Of a DNA stretch of 64,000 bases, positions 37,560-49,050 are shown in pieces. The notes under the pieces were generated by a model. The model saw nothing but the letters and a program-made list of their open reading frames with translations, was not told the DNA's origin and did no database searches. The position numbers were made by a program, and so were the translations under genes. Each line of letters opens with the position of its first letter. Within the stretch, counting starts at the first letter, position 1. This DNA is from Planctomycetota bacterium (GTDB taxonomy: Bacteria > Planctomycetota > UBA8108 > UBA1146): positions 1-64,000 of the forward strand of contig JABHOG010000034.1 of NCBI GenBank assembly GCA_018694835.1. Direction: 5' to 3'.

Positions 37560-39323
37560 TCAAAGACATGGTGGCTGAAACAAGCAATCGAGAGTATCCA
37601 GCGTCGGGTCCGCTCCGCAGGAGGGATAGGGTACCGGCGGTACCACTCCATTACTGAACAGGTACATCAACAGGTAGATCGGATCGGAGATGTCATTGTT
37701 TCCATCATCATTGGAGTCCAGCACATCCGGACAGGAACAGGCTGCCGTACAACCGAACAGAACACCTAATTGCATGACCACATCTCCGATGTCGACGATC
37801 CCATCCCAGTTCGCATCGCCGCGGATGAATTCCGGAGCTGGCGACCCCTCCTGCTGGTAGATGATGACCACATCGGCGAGTTCGTCGATGAGAGTCAGGT
37901 CCAGAACCTGATCGTTGTCTACATCCATCATGACGGCGCAACTGGCGGCTATTGGAGCAAGGATCTCCTGGAAAAATGTGAAGTTCCCATCGCCGTCATT
38001 GAGATAGATGAACCAGTCACCCAGGTAACTGGAGATCACCCAGTCGAGGTCGCCATCTCCATCGAGATCGCCCACATCGGTGGAGAGGGGAAAGTTATCT
38101 GCCGGATAAGCGATGGCGGGAGTGATGGTCCCGTCTCCGTTACCGAAGTTGGTGGTGCCATTGTCCTGGCTGGCATTGACGCTGGTCACATCGAGGTGTC
38201 CATCGCCATTGAGATCTCCGAGGGCCAGCATCCAGGTGCCGCCCGCTGCAGGTCGGCTACCCGATTCGGTGAAAGTACCGTCACCATTGTTGAGGTTCAC
38301 GACGATCTCACCACTGTTGATCATGCCGATCACCAGATCGAGCAATCCATCACCATTCATGTCCCCGGTGGCCAACGACCTTTCTCCCGATCCTCCCCCC
38401 TCGAAGTAAGTGGGTGCGCCGAAGACTCCGGTGCCATTGTTGAGCAGGATCGATAAGTTACCGGTGCCGTAATTGGTGTTGACCACGTCCTGGTCGCCAT
38501 CTCCATCGACATCGAGCACTGCGACTCCCCGAGGAGCAATCCCAACATTGATCTGCTGCTGTGGAGCGAAGGTTCCATCTCCATTTCCGAGCAGTACGGA
38601 AACGGTATCGGCAGCGATGTTGCAAACCACGATGTCTATGAATCCGTCTCGGTTGAAATCTGCAGGCTCGTTGGGGCTCGCCTGTAGGTTGACTGAACTC
38701 GGAGGGTTGACCATGGAACCGAACTGGCCGCTGTCATTTCCCAGATTGAGGTAGCACCTGACGTCTGCGGTATCTTCGTTGATGACGGAGATATCCAGGT
38801 GCCCATCGTTGTTCAGGTCCGATCCGAGTCCTCCGTAACTACGAGTGGACTGCGCTGGATTGGTCCTGGTGGACCAGTTGTGTGTCTGGGTCAGTTGCAA
38901 TGTGGCCGGAGCAGATTGTGTCCAGAACAGAAAACTGTATCCCCCCTGCTGGATCGATGCTCCGCTGACCGCGGTGATCTGTTCGGAGAGGATCACCATC
39001 ACCTGCTCACCGGCAGAAAATGGATTGTCAGGAGTGAGCCGAATCGAGGATCCCCCGACCACCTCCAGCAACCCCTCCGCAGGACCACTCCAGCGACCGA
39101 TGGCCCAGCATGAACCATTTGTGACCGAAGCGGGGTCGATCGGTTCCTGGAAATTTATCCAGATGGTGGTGGCCACCGACGCCGTCAACTCGTTACTCGT
39201 TGGAATAGTGCTCAAGACCGGGAGTGCCCCCTGCTGCCCCTCGACCCTGTCGAGGGTCGGAGTCACGAAGGAAAACAGCGTAACTACCAGCAAATATAGT
39301 GGCCGAACACTGAACCTGAACAT
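37560..39323 (-). CDS. Secreted FG-GAP repeat protein with dockerin-like C-terminus
   Basis: Exported protein of 587 residues. The ATG at 39323 follows GGAG at 5 bases and a signal peptide (PLYLLVVTLFSFVTPT). An Ig-like domain (WINFQEPIDPASVTNGSCWA) is followed by at least six FG-GAP units of the form DLNGDGHLDV, which bind Ca2+ and form a propeller. The C-terminus is dockerin-like (GDANWDGIVDIGDVVMQLGV; DSNDDGNNDISDPIYLLMYL), ending in DCLFQPPCL. It resembles integrin-like surface adhesins. It shares the tail with three other proteins in the window. Confidence 0.85.
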   Translation of the reverse strand: MFRFSVRPLYLLVVTLFSFVTPTLDRVEGQQGALPVLSTIPTSNELTASVATTIWINFQEPIDPASVTNGSCWAIGRWSGPAEGLLEVVGGSSIRLTPDNPFSAGEQVMVILSEQITAVSGASIQQGGYSFLFWTQSAPATLQLTQTHNWSTRTNPAQSTRSYGGLGSDLNNDGHLDISVINEDTADVRCYLNLGNDSGQFGSMVNPPSSVNLQASPNEPADFNRDGFIDIVVCNIAADTVSVLLGNGDGTFAPQQQINVGIAPRGVAVLDVDGDGDQDVVNTNYGTGNLSILLNNGTGVFGAPTYFEGGGSGERSLATGDMNGDGLLDLVIGMINSGEIVVNLNNGDGTFTESGSRPAAGGTWMLALGDLNGDGHLDVTSVNASQDNGTTNFGNGDGTITPAIAYPADNFPLSTDVGDLDGDGDLDWVISSYLGDWFIYLNDGDGNFTFFQEILAPIAASCAVMMDVDNDQVLDLTLIDELADVVIIYQQEGSPAPEFIRGDANWDGIVDIGDVVMQLGVLFGCTAACSCPDVLDSNDDGNNDISDPIYLLMYLFSNGVVPPVPYPSCGADPTLDTLDCLFQPPCL

Positions 39324-39486
39324 CATAGCTCCTTCAATTTGTCGATGCTGAGTCACCCTCCATCATAACAGGTAACTAATGCGATCTCTAATCCCCCATC
39401 GTGGCCCGAGAGGCTCTATTCGAGACGCTCACCGACAATGGTTGACTTTCGGGGACCACCCCGGCTGCCTGGAAAGAAATGAGGCG

Positions 39487-39636
39487 TTATTGATCCAGGT
39501 GTTATTGATCCAGGTGTTGTTGATCCAGGTGTTGTTGATCCAGGTGTTGTTGATCCAGGTGTTGTTGATCCAGGTGTTGTTGATCCAGGCGTTGTTGATC
39601 CAGGCGTTGTTGATCCAGGTGTTATTGATCCAGGTG
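39487..39636. repeat. 15-bp minisatellite, 10 copies
   Basis: Ten perfect-phase units of TTGTTGATCCAGGTG (plus strand) run from 39487 to 39636. Units 1, 2 and 10 read TTATTG and units 7 and 8 end GGCG; the rest are identical. Unit 10 contains the stop codon of the UbiD gene (TAA on the minus strand). No spacers or inverted symmetry are present. Confidence 0.95.
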
Positions 39637-41421
39637 CCCTGCATCGCTATCCCCCATCTCGACAGTTGTACCGGGGAAGTACTCCCTCCAGCGATTGTCG
39701 ACCACCGTGGCGGTCTCAGGATCGCAGAACAACTCGTCGGGATAACCCGACTTCATCCTCGCATCGATGGCGATCGGTGGATGATGTGCGACGTGATTCC
39801 TCACCACCTCGCTCTGTCGTGAATAGATGTCTGCCGCCGGCTCGAAACGAGTGAAGGTGTTCCACAGGAATCGTGTCACCGATCGAGTCGCAGCCACTGC
39901 ATCATCGACCAGGATGACCAGCGGCCAGTTCTCGAGCGCATCCGCTGCGAGACAGCGGTTTGCCGCGTCCGGTTGTTTTGCGTGAGATGGACCCTCGACC
40001 ACCAGACACCCGGCACAGAAGACCTCTGCACGGGTGAATCCATCCGGCAGAGGCCCATCAAACACGCGGGGCAGATCTCGAATGGGATCCCCCAGACCGA
40101 GCAAGAATCCCTTGGAACCTTCATTCACCGATGGACCTGCATAGTCGAGGGTATCCATGCTAGTGCATGCGATGACGTGAAGATCCGTTCTAAAATCAGC
40201 GCGCGCCAGGATGTGCTCCAGCGTTGCTCGGAAATCTTTCAGGTCAACTCCGCCATCGGTCAACAGCAAGAATTTTGTCAGCGACAATTGTCCTTCTCCG
40301 AGGATTCGGAATGCCGAAACCATCGCTTCCCGCGGATAACGATCGGTCACGATGGCCGCACCCAGCGAGTGATACCCGGTCTCGCCATAAGACCAGAGAT
40401 CGCGCACCGTGGGCATCACCAGTGGAAACAATGGGGAGAGAAGGTCCTGGAGGAAATCTCCGAGGAAGAAGTCTTCCTGCCGTGGCTTTCCCACCACTGT
40501 TGCCGGGTAGATGGCCCCCTGACGATGGGTGATCCCTTTGACCTTCATCACCGGGTAATCATGCTTCAAGGAGTAGTATCCGTAATGATCTCCAAAGGGA
40601 CCTTCAGGCCATCGCTGTCCAGGTATTGAAGTCCCATGGATGGCAAACTCGCACTCGGAGATGAAGGGAAGTGGCTGCCCCGGGACTTCCGAAAGGCGAA
40701 TGGGTCCACCCTGAAGCAACGAAGCCAGCAACAGTTCGCCAATATTTTCCGGCAAAGGAGCCACAGCACTGGCGATCAAGGCCGGCGGTCCACCGAGGAA
40801 GCAGGTCACCGGCAACGGCTTTTGCAGTCGCTCCGCTTCCATCAGGTGATATCCAGAACCCTTGTGAATCTGGAAGTGGAGCCCCAGGTGACTCGAATCG
40901 TGACGTTGCATCCTGTACATGCCGAGATTGTGCCGTCCATCGACAGGATGTTCGGTGTAGACAAGAGGCAAGGTGATGAAGGGGCCACCATCCTCGGACC
41001 AACTGGTGATGATGGGTAAGTCCTTCAGATCCAGCTGCGGATCCTGGTGCTCCAGCACCGCACCGCCCGATCTTCTCTTCATCCCGACCTTGAGCAAGGT
41101 GCTTGCGACATCTCGGGCTCCCCAGAGTTTGTCGAGTGTTGGGGGCATCATCGTCTCTGCCAGATGTACCAGACGGCGAAGAAATTTCTGGCCGTGATCT
41201 CCGAAAGCCATCTCGACTCTACGCTGGGTTCCGAACAGATTGGTAACCAACGGGAATTGGGATCCGATCGGATTCCGAAACAAGATGGCGGGACCGCCAC
41301 CGGCAATCACTCTCCGATGGATTTCCGCAACCTCGAGCCGAGGATCGACCGGAGCATCCACTTCCACCAGATCTCCTGATCGGCGAAGTTGGTCGAGAAA
41401 ACTACCCAGATTGCGATGCAT
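39622..41421 (-). CDS. UbiD family decarboxylase
   Basis: Prenyl-FMN-dependent decarboxylase of 599 residues, the longer type seen in menaquinone biosynthesis. It shows RHDSSHLGLHFQIHKGSGYH, WPEGPFGDHYGYYSLKHDYP and a conserved VVEGPS-like C-terminal part. The ATG follows GGGAGG by 5 bases. The last four codons plus stop (HLDQ-stop) make up the first unit of the 15-bp minisatellite, so the C-terminus may have been created or changed by repeat expansion. Its usual UbiX partner is not in the window. The substrate (demethylmenaquinone-type or aromatic acid) is not decidable. Confidence 0.85.
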   Translation of the reverse strand: MHRNLGSFLDQLRRSGDLVEVDAPVDPRLEVAEIHRRVIAGGGPAILFRNPIGSQFPLVTNLFGTQRRVEMAFGDHGQKFLRRLVHLAETMMPPTLDKLWGARDVASTLLKVGMKRRSGGAVLEHQDPQLDLKDLPIITSWSEDGGPFITLPLVYTEHPVDGRHNLGMYRMQRHDSSHLGLHFQIHKGSGYHLMEAERLQKPLPVTCFLGGPPALIASAVAPLPENIGELLLASLLQGGPIRLSEVPGQPLPFISECEFAIHGTSIPGQRWPEGPFGDHYGYYSLKHDYPVMKVKGITHRQGAIYPATVVGKPRQEDFFLGDFLQDLLSPLFPLVMPTVRDLWSYGETGYHSLGAAIVTDRYPREAMVSAFRILGEGQLSLTKFLLLTDGGVDLKDFRATLEHILARADFRTDLHVIACTSMDTLDYAGPSVNEGSKGFLLGLGDPIRDLPRVFDGPLPDGFTRAEVFCAGCLVVEGPSHAKQPDAANRCLAADALENWPLVILVDDAVAATRSVTRFLWNTFTRFEPAADIYSRQSEVVRNHVAHHPPIAIDARMKSGYPDELFCDPETATVVDNRWREYFPGTTVEMGDSDAGHLDQ

Positions 41422-41489
41422 CGAATCCTCCCGGCCTCATCTCGGCCTGGGGTTGATGCTGCGTTCTACTCGGTCCCGTGTCCAGTGCT

Positions 41490-41747
41490 TCAGATCGCAT
41501 CCCGAGCCTGAAAGGGGACCCCCTCGATACTCTTCAGCTGGACCTGGTTGCCTTCGACTACCTCGATCTCGACCTTGCACTTCTCGAGCAAGTCACCTTG
41601 AAAGCGCTCTTCCATCGCCGAAGCGATCGCTTCCGGATCGATAGCACTGTCGGTCCCGATCCGCATCTCGATACACGTGATGCGGATCAGGCCCCCTAGC
41701 AATGCCTGGATGCGGGCGGATTCGAGAATGCGGGCGAGCAGCGGCAC
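41490..41747 (-). CDS. HypA-like small protein without zinc domain
   Basis: Protein of about 85 residues. It resembles the N- and C-terminal parts of the nickel metallochaperone HypA: an initial helix (LLARILESARIQALLG), then IRITCIEMRIGTDSAIDPEA, KVEIEVVEG and VQLKSIEGV. HypA is normally about 115 residues with Met-His-Glu at the N-terminus and a CxxC zinc domain. Both are missing, so nickel binding is unlikely. It may be a shortened relative used for another purpose or a relic. No hydrogenase or urease genes are near. GTG start; AAGGA lies about 10 bases upstream. Confidence 0.45.
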   Translation of the reverse strand: MPLLARILESARIQALLGGLIRITCIEMRIGTDSAIDPEAIASAMEERFQGDLLEKCKVEIEVVEGNQVQLKSIEGVPFQARDAI

Positions 41748-41949
41748 CGATCAGGTTCCTTCCAGTTCGAGCTTCCGTTCCCGGCTTGTCGAAGATGCCA
41801 GGCTCAGATAACTCTCTTCGGAATGAACCCCCCGATGAGTGAAGGTCTTTTTTAGATCGCCCCATTGGTACCGGGTAGCACCCCAATCCTGGACAGCCGT
41901 CGCAGGATCCAGATTCCAGCTCTGCCACCTCCGGGGGTAGCAAATGGAT

Positions 41950-44724
<2,775 letters not shown>

Positions 44725-44725
<1 letters not shown>

Positions 44726-46587
44726 TGATCTGGCCCCTGTTAGCGATGGTCTGGCTCGTTCCTCTGACTGTAGAGGACGCTGCTGCCAGTTACACCATCT
44801 CGCTCGACGCCGCCGCACAACACCGGGTCACGATCGAAGCGGTTTATCCCGCTCCAGATTCATCTTCTCTGGAACTCTGGATGCCGGTCTGGACCCCGGG
44901 TTCCTACAAGATCCGCGATTACTCGCGACACATCGAAGAATTGCAGGCATTCGATGCCACCGGCGAGCCACTGACGATTCAGCGACCGGGCAAGAATCGC
45001 TGGATCGTGGAGACCCGAGGCCGTGGAGATGTCACGGTTCGCTACCGTCTCTATTGCAAGATCCTCTCGGTCAGAACCAACTTCATCGAAGCGGGATCTG
45101 GTTTCCTCAATGGGGCGGCGACCTTTTTACTTCCGCGTAGCCAGAACGGTCCCTTCGACATCACCATCGAACTCCCCCCTGAGATGAGCCAGGTCGTGAC
45201 CTGCCTGACCGAAACCGCTCCCGCACGATGGCGCGCGCGGAATGTCGATCACCTGTGCGATTCCCCCATCTTGCTGGGAAACCCAGAAATTCGAGATTTC
45301 GAAGTGGAATCGGTGCCCCACTCTCTGGTCAATCTCGGTGCCGATGATCTCTGGGACACCGATGCATGCGCCGAGGATGTGCAGAAGATCTGCGAGGAAC
45401 TGGTTCGCTTCTGGGGGGAGATCCCCTATTCCAGCTACCGCTACCTCAATGTCATCGCCGAGGGCGGAGGTGGTCTCGAGCACAAGGATTGCGCCCTGAT
45501 GCTATCTGGGCGCTGGAGCTGGGGAGACGAGGATCGGCGCAAGGGCTGGTATGGCCTGATCAGTCACGAACAATTCCACGCCTGGAATGGTAAACGACTC
45601 CGCCCTGAAGCTCTGGGGCCGTTCAATTACGAGCAGGAAGTTTTGACACCCGATCTCTGGTTTGTCGAGGGTTTCACCAGTTACTACGATGACCTACTCA
45701 TCGCTCGGGCGGGGCTGATCGATCAGAAGAAGTACCTCGAGGGTCTCGGCAAGCAGATCAAGGATATCCAGAAGACTCCCGGAAGGCTGGTGCTCCCGCT
45801 GTCACGCGCCAGCACCGATGCCTGGATCCGTTACTACCAGCGCGATGAGAACTCGGTCAATAGCCAGATCTCCTACTACACCAAGGGTGCGATGGTCGCC
45901 TGGCTGCTCGATGCCCGGATCCGAACTGCAACCGACCACCAGCGCACCCTCGATGACGGTATGCGGCTCGCCTTTCAGCGATACTCCGGCGAGAAGGGTT
46001 ACACCCACGATCAGCTGAGGGGCGTCTTTGAAGAGGTGGCGGGCGCCGATCTCTCCGACTGGTTCCTCCGCTTCATCGACGGCACCGATGAACTGGAGTA
46101 TGAAGAGGCACTGAAAACCTTCGGGCTTCGTTTCGAACCTGAGAAGGAAGAGGAGCAAAAGAAGCCTGCGAAGGGTTGGCTCGGGATCGAAGCGGGAGGA
46201 AGCGGTGGGCGCTGGTCGGTCACCCGAGTCCGCAGCGGGACTCCCGCATATCTGGCCGGACTCAACCCCGGAGACGAATTGATCGGGCTCGATCAATTCC
46301 GTTTGAATGCCTCCACCTGGGAACAGATTCGTCGCCAGTATCCTCCCACCAGCGAGGCGACATTGCTCGTGTCTCGCCGTGGTGCGTTGGTCTCGCTGAA
46401 GGTGCTGTTCGGTGAAGAACCGCGGAATCGCTGGAAACTACAGACCCATCCGGAAGCCACCGAGGAGCAGGTCGAGCGGCGCGTCCAGTGGCTCGGAAAG
46501 GCGGGCGCCCAGGCTCAGGAGGCTCAGGCCGAAAAGTCGCCTGAGGGCGCTCCAGAAGCCACAGATGAGGCTTCTGGCCAACGGTGA
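44725..46587 (+). CDS. M61 family glycyl aminopeptidase with PDZ domain
   Basis: Protein of about 620 residues. A short hydrophobic N-terminus (LLAMVWLVPLTV) suggests export. The M61 signature is ISHEQFHAWNGKRLRPEAL, with the downstream Glu in VEGFTSYYDDL; the zinc ligands are the two His and a later Glu. A PDZ domain (GWLGIEAGGSGGRWSVTRVR and YLAGLNPGDELIGLDQ) lies near 480-560, and an Ala/Glu-rich tail follows. Starts on the A of the proS stop (TGATG) and so is translationally coupled. Confidence 0.88.
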
Positions 46588-46603
46588 CCGTGGTGGGCCA
46601 CGG
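46588..46603. terminator. Small hairpin after the M61 gene
   Basis: CCGTGG and CCACGG pair across a TGGG loop right after the M61 stop. It is short and has no T run, so a terminator role is uncertain. Confidence 0.35.
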
Positions 46604-46702
46604 CGCATGGGTGGGCAATCCTGGAATCACATCCTATCCTCAAGATGGAAGGGAACCGGAACCCGTTTCGCCGTTCCCCCATCCAGTTTCCAGGAGGCTA
46701 CA

Positions 46703-47107
46703 TTGACCATATCCATCGAGAGTTATTCCCAACGTCGTGAGTTCGTGAAACTCCCGACCGAGATTCCGGTCCGTTACAAGTTCCTCTCCAAAGAGGTCGA
46801 GATCTCCGAAGAAGCTGTCTTCGAGGGATCGACCTCGCAGATCGGTGGAGGAGGCTTGATGCTTCACGGCAAGATCCCCAGTTACAACTGGATCCCCGCC
46901 CTCCTCATGGGCAAGATTCACCTGGGGGTAAATCTGTTGCTGCCTTCGCTCGATCATGCGATCAAGGGGTTGTGCCAGGTAGCCTGGATCGAAGAGATCC
47001 CCGAAAACCGTGACCGCTGCACCTTGGGCCTCCGGTTCATCGACATCGAAAAGGAAGATCAAGACCAGGTGATGAAGTACCTGATCCGCTCACAAGTACG
47101 CCGCTGA
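46703..47107 (+). CDS. PilZ domain protein
   Basis: Small cytoplasmic protein of 134 residues. It carries the PilZ N-terminal motif SQRREFVKLPTEIPVRY (RxxxR-like) and the DxSxxG-like turn replaced by STSQIGGGGLMLHGKI, then a C-terminal strand CTLGLRFIDIEKEDQDQVMK. PilZ proteins bind cyclic di-GMP; the variant second motif makes binding uncertain. TTG start at 46703 with AGGAGG upstream. A hairpin follows at 47115-47144. Confidence 0.78.
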   Translation: MTISIESYSQRREFVKLPTEIPVRYKFLSKEVEISEEAVFEGSTSQIGGGGLMLHGKIPSYNWIPALLMGKIHLGVNLLLPSLDHAIKGLCQVAWIEEIPENRDRCTLGLRFIDIEKEDQDQVMKYLIRSQVRR

Positions 47108-47114
47108 CCTGAGA

Positions 47115-47144
47115 GGTGCGGCGATCCCAGAAGGGTGCCGCACC
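47115..47144 (+). terminator. Hairpin between PilZ and M48 genes
   Basis: GGTGCGGC and GCCGCACC form an 8-base-pair stem, with an inner CCC/GGG pairing, 7 bases after the PilZ stop. No clear T run follows. It lies in the 55-base gap before the M48 gene, so it could terminate or attenuate read-through. Confidence 0.5.
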
Positions 47145-47162
47145 ATTCAGTCGACCCCGACC

Positions 47163-48746
47163 ATGATCATCGCACTTCTTCTATGGCTCGCCGCTGAAGT
47201 GTTCACTCCCGCTCCTCCCGATTGGGCAGTGGGCTGGTTTCCACCGGGTCACCTTCTTGGCCCCCTGCTGATCCTGGTCCTGGCTCCTGCGCTGGTGCTG
47301 CTGGCCTATCTGCTGCTGCTGAAACTGGTGCAGTCGGTCCGTGGCCAGCAGGACTTCACCGGTTCACACTATCGATACTACCTTCTCATCCAATCCCCAG
47401 TTCTGCTCCTGACATGGGCCACAATGCTGTGGCTTGCCCACTGGTATGACCGAGCAGAATTCCTGCTTCCGGTGAGTGGGATCGCTGCGGCCGCAGCCCT
47501 CACCATTCTCCCACTACTGGTGGCCAGCGGGCTCTGCGCAGCACTACGTTTCTGGTTCTTTGCCGCTCGCTCGCCGAGGCTGTTGCTGGGTGCGTTTCTT
47601 GGAGAGATCCGCAGCCACCTGATCCTGGTGATTCCACTGGTTGTAGCCCACGCGATGGGTGACTGGACACGAGTCAATCCCGATCATGGTGTGTGGCTGG
47701 AGCAGCAGATCCCTGTACCGATCGAGGTGCTGATGATGCTCATCATCCTCCTGCTAGCACCCGCACTCCTGACCTGGACCCTCAATGCCCATCCGATGCC
47801 CGAGGGAGCGATGCGAGACCGATGGATGAACCTGGCCAGGAAGTCTGGTGTGGTCCTTCGCCAACCCTACATCTGGAGGACCGGTTGGCAGCCGGTCGCC
47901 ACGGCGATGGTGGCCGGATTGTTCTCCTTTCACCGAAGGTTCTTCATCACCGACTATTTCCTTCAGAGGTTGGGAGATGATGAGGCGGATTCTGCTTTTG
48001 CCCATGAACTCGCCCATGCACGTCTCCACCACGTCATGTACCTGCTTGGAGTCGCCTGCAGTTTCTATTACATGCTGGTTTCCTCACTGGACACCATCAA
48101 CATCTTGGCGCCCACTGCTTTTTTCATCCTGATCACCATGACCTTCTGGATCTTCTTTGGTCGGATCAGCAGACACCTGGAGCACCAGGCCGACATCTTC
48201 AGCGACGAGTTGACTGAAAACCCCGGGGGAATCGGTCAAACACTCACCAGGCTGATCGAAATTCACTCGATGAACCCCAAGCGTCGTGGTTGGAGACACC
48301 CCGCTCCTCATCACCGGATCGAAGTGGTGAAACGATATCAACAGGATCCACAGTTCAAGAAAGCATTTGATCGTCATCACACACGGCTGATGGTTCTGAT
48401 CGGACTTCTCTGCGCCCTGATGACGGGGGTGTTTCTCTCGCAACAGTTCTCGTCTCCCCCCGGCGAGGAATGGAAAGCACACCTCGCAAAAGGCCACTCA
48501 CACCTGGCTGCTGCACAGCTCCGACTCCAGCAAACCCCATCTTCGAGTCTTCGACGTCACGATGAGCTCTTGAACGGGGCGGAACGCTGGTTGAAGCAAG
48601 GAATCCAGCAGCTGCTGGTGAAAGACCCCCATCATCCGGGCCTCTCACACGCCTACCACGCCCTGGCGTCGATCTGCCAGCAGCAAGGCCGAGTCGAGGA
48701 GGCGGATTCCTACAGCGCCCTGGCAGAGGCCAACAGCGCCTGGTGA
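47163..48746 (+). CDS. M48 family membrane metalloprotease with C-terminal TPR-like region
   Basis: Membrane protein of 527 residues. At least six hydrophobic segments cover the first ~200 residues. The catalytic motif is SAFAHELAHARLHHVMYL, and the third ligand sits in HLEHQADIFSDEL, as in HtpX/Ste24-like M48 enzymes. Two more hydrophobic segments lie between these. The last ~100 residues form helices (ERWLKQGIQQLLVKD; AYHALASICQQQGRVEEADS) resembling TPR repeats. A 13-bp repeat begins exactly at its stop codon. Confidence 0.83.
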   Translation: MIIALLLWLAAEVFTPAPPDWAVGWFPPGHLLGPLLILVLAPALVLLAYLLLLKLVQSVRGQQDFTGSHYRYYLLIQSPVLLLTWATMLWLAHWYDRAEFLLPVSGIAAAAALTILPLLVASGLCAALRFWFFAARSPRLLLGAFLGEIRSHLILVIPLVVAHAMGDWTRVNPDHGVWLEQQIPVPIEVLMMLIILLLAPALLTWTLNAHPMPEGAMRDRWMNLARKSGVVLRQPYIWRTGWQPVATAMVAGLFSFHRRFFITDYFLQRLGDDEADSAFAHELAHARLHHVMYLLGVACSFYYMLVSSLDTINILAPTAFFILITMTFWIFFGRISRHLEHQADIFSDELTENPGGIGQTLTRLIEIHSMNPKRRGWRHPAPHHRIEVVKRYQQDPQFKKAFDRHHTRLMVLIGLLCALMTGVFLSQQFSSPPGEEWKAHLAKGHSHLAAAQLRLQQTPSSSLRRHDELLNGAERWLKQGIQQLLVKDPHHPGLSHAYHALASICQQQGRVEEADSYSALAEANSAW

Positions 48747-48782
48747 CATCTCCCTGTGGCATCTCCCTGTGACATCTCGATC
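48744..48782. repeat. 13-bp tandem repeat, 3 copies, starting at the M48 stop codon
   Basis: TGACATCTCCCTG, TGGCATCTCCCTG and TGACATCTCGATC are adjacent. The first unit begins with the TGA stop of the M48 gene. Confidence 0.75.
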
Positions 48783-48869
48783 CACCGGGGCGATCACACT
48801 GGAGAAGAAGGGTGGGAGTAGATCTAATCATCGACCCGACAGTTGCACAGCCGTGGAATTCACGCTGCA

Positions 48870-48981
48870 GAATTAGAACTGCAGATTTAGAACTGCAGAA
48901 TTGAAACTGCGGAATTGAAAGTGCGGAATTGAAACTGCGGAATTGAAACTGCGGAATTGAAACTGCGGAATTGAAACTGCG
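48870..48981. repeat. 14-bp tandem repeat, 8 copies
   Basis: Eight adjacent units of GAATTGAAACTGCG; the two leftmost read GAATTAGAACTGCA and GATTTAGAACTGCA. The right end merges into the left arm of the hairpin at 48976. A degenerate copy also appears near 49037. It has no spacers. Confidence 0.92.
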
Positions 48982-49017
48982 GGCTGAGAAGGGTTCATCC
49001 CCTTCTCAGCCCGCAGT
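48976..49017 (-). terminator. Perfect 18-bp hairpin downstream of vWA gene 1
   Basis: ACTGCGGGCTGAGAAGGG pairs perfectly with the sequence ending GCCCGCAGT, loop TTCATC. It lies 33 bases after the stop of the minus-strand vWA gene, the expected place for a terminator. The bases after the stem on the minus strand are TTCAATT, not a long T run. Confidence 0.75.
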
Positions 49018-49050
49018 GGTAATCCAGTCCGGCTGCAATAGAACTGCAGA

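Noticed and set aside
39487-39636. Possible CRISPR array
   Set aside because: Units are directly adjacent with no spacers, and no cas genes are present.
39379-39822. Plus-strand frame with LLIQV repeats
   Set aside because: It is only the translated minisatellite plus the UbiD complement.
48870-48981. Possible CRISPR array or iteron origin
   Set aside because: 14-bp units without spacers, next to no replication gene; better explained as a simple tandem repeat.
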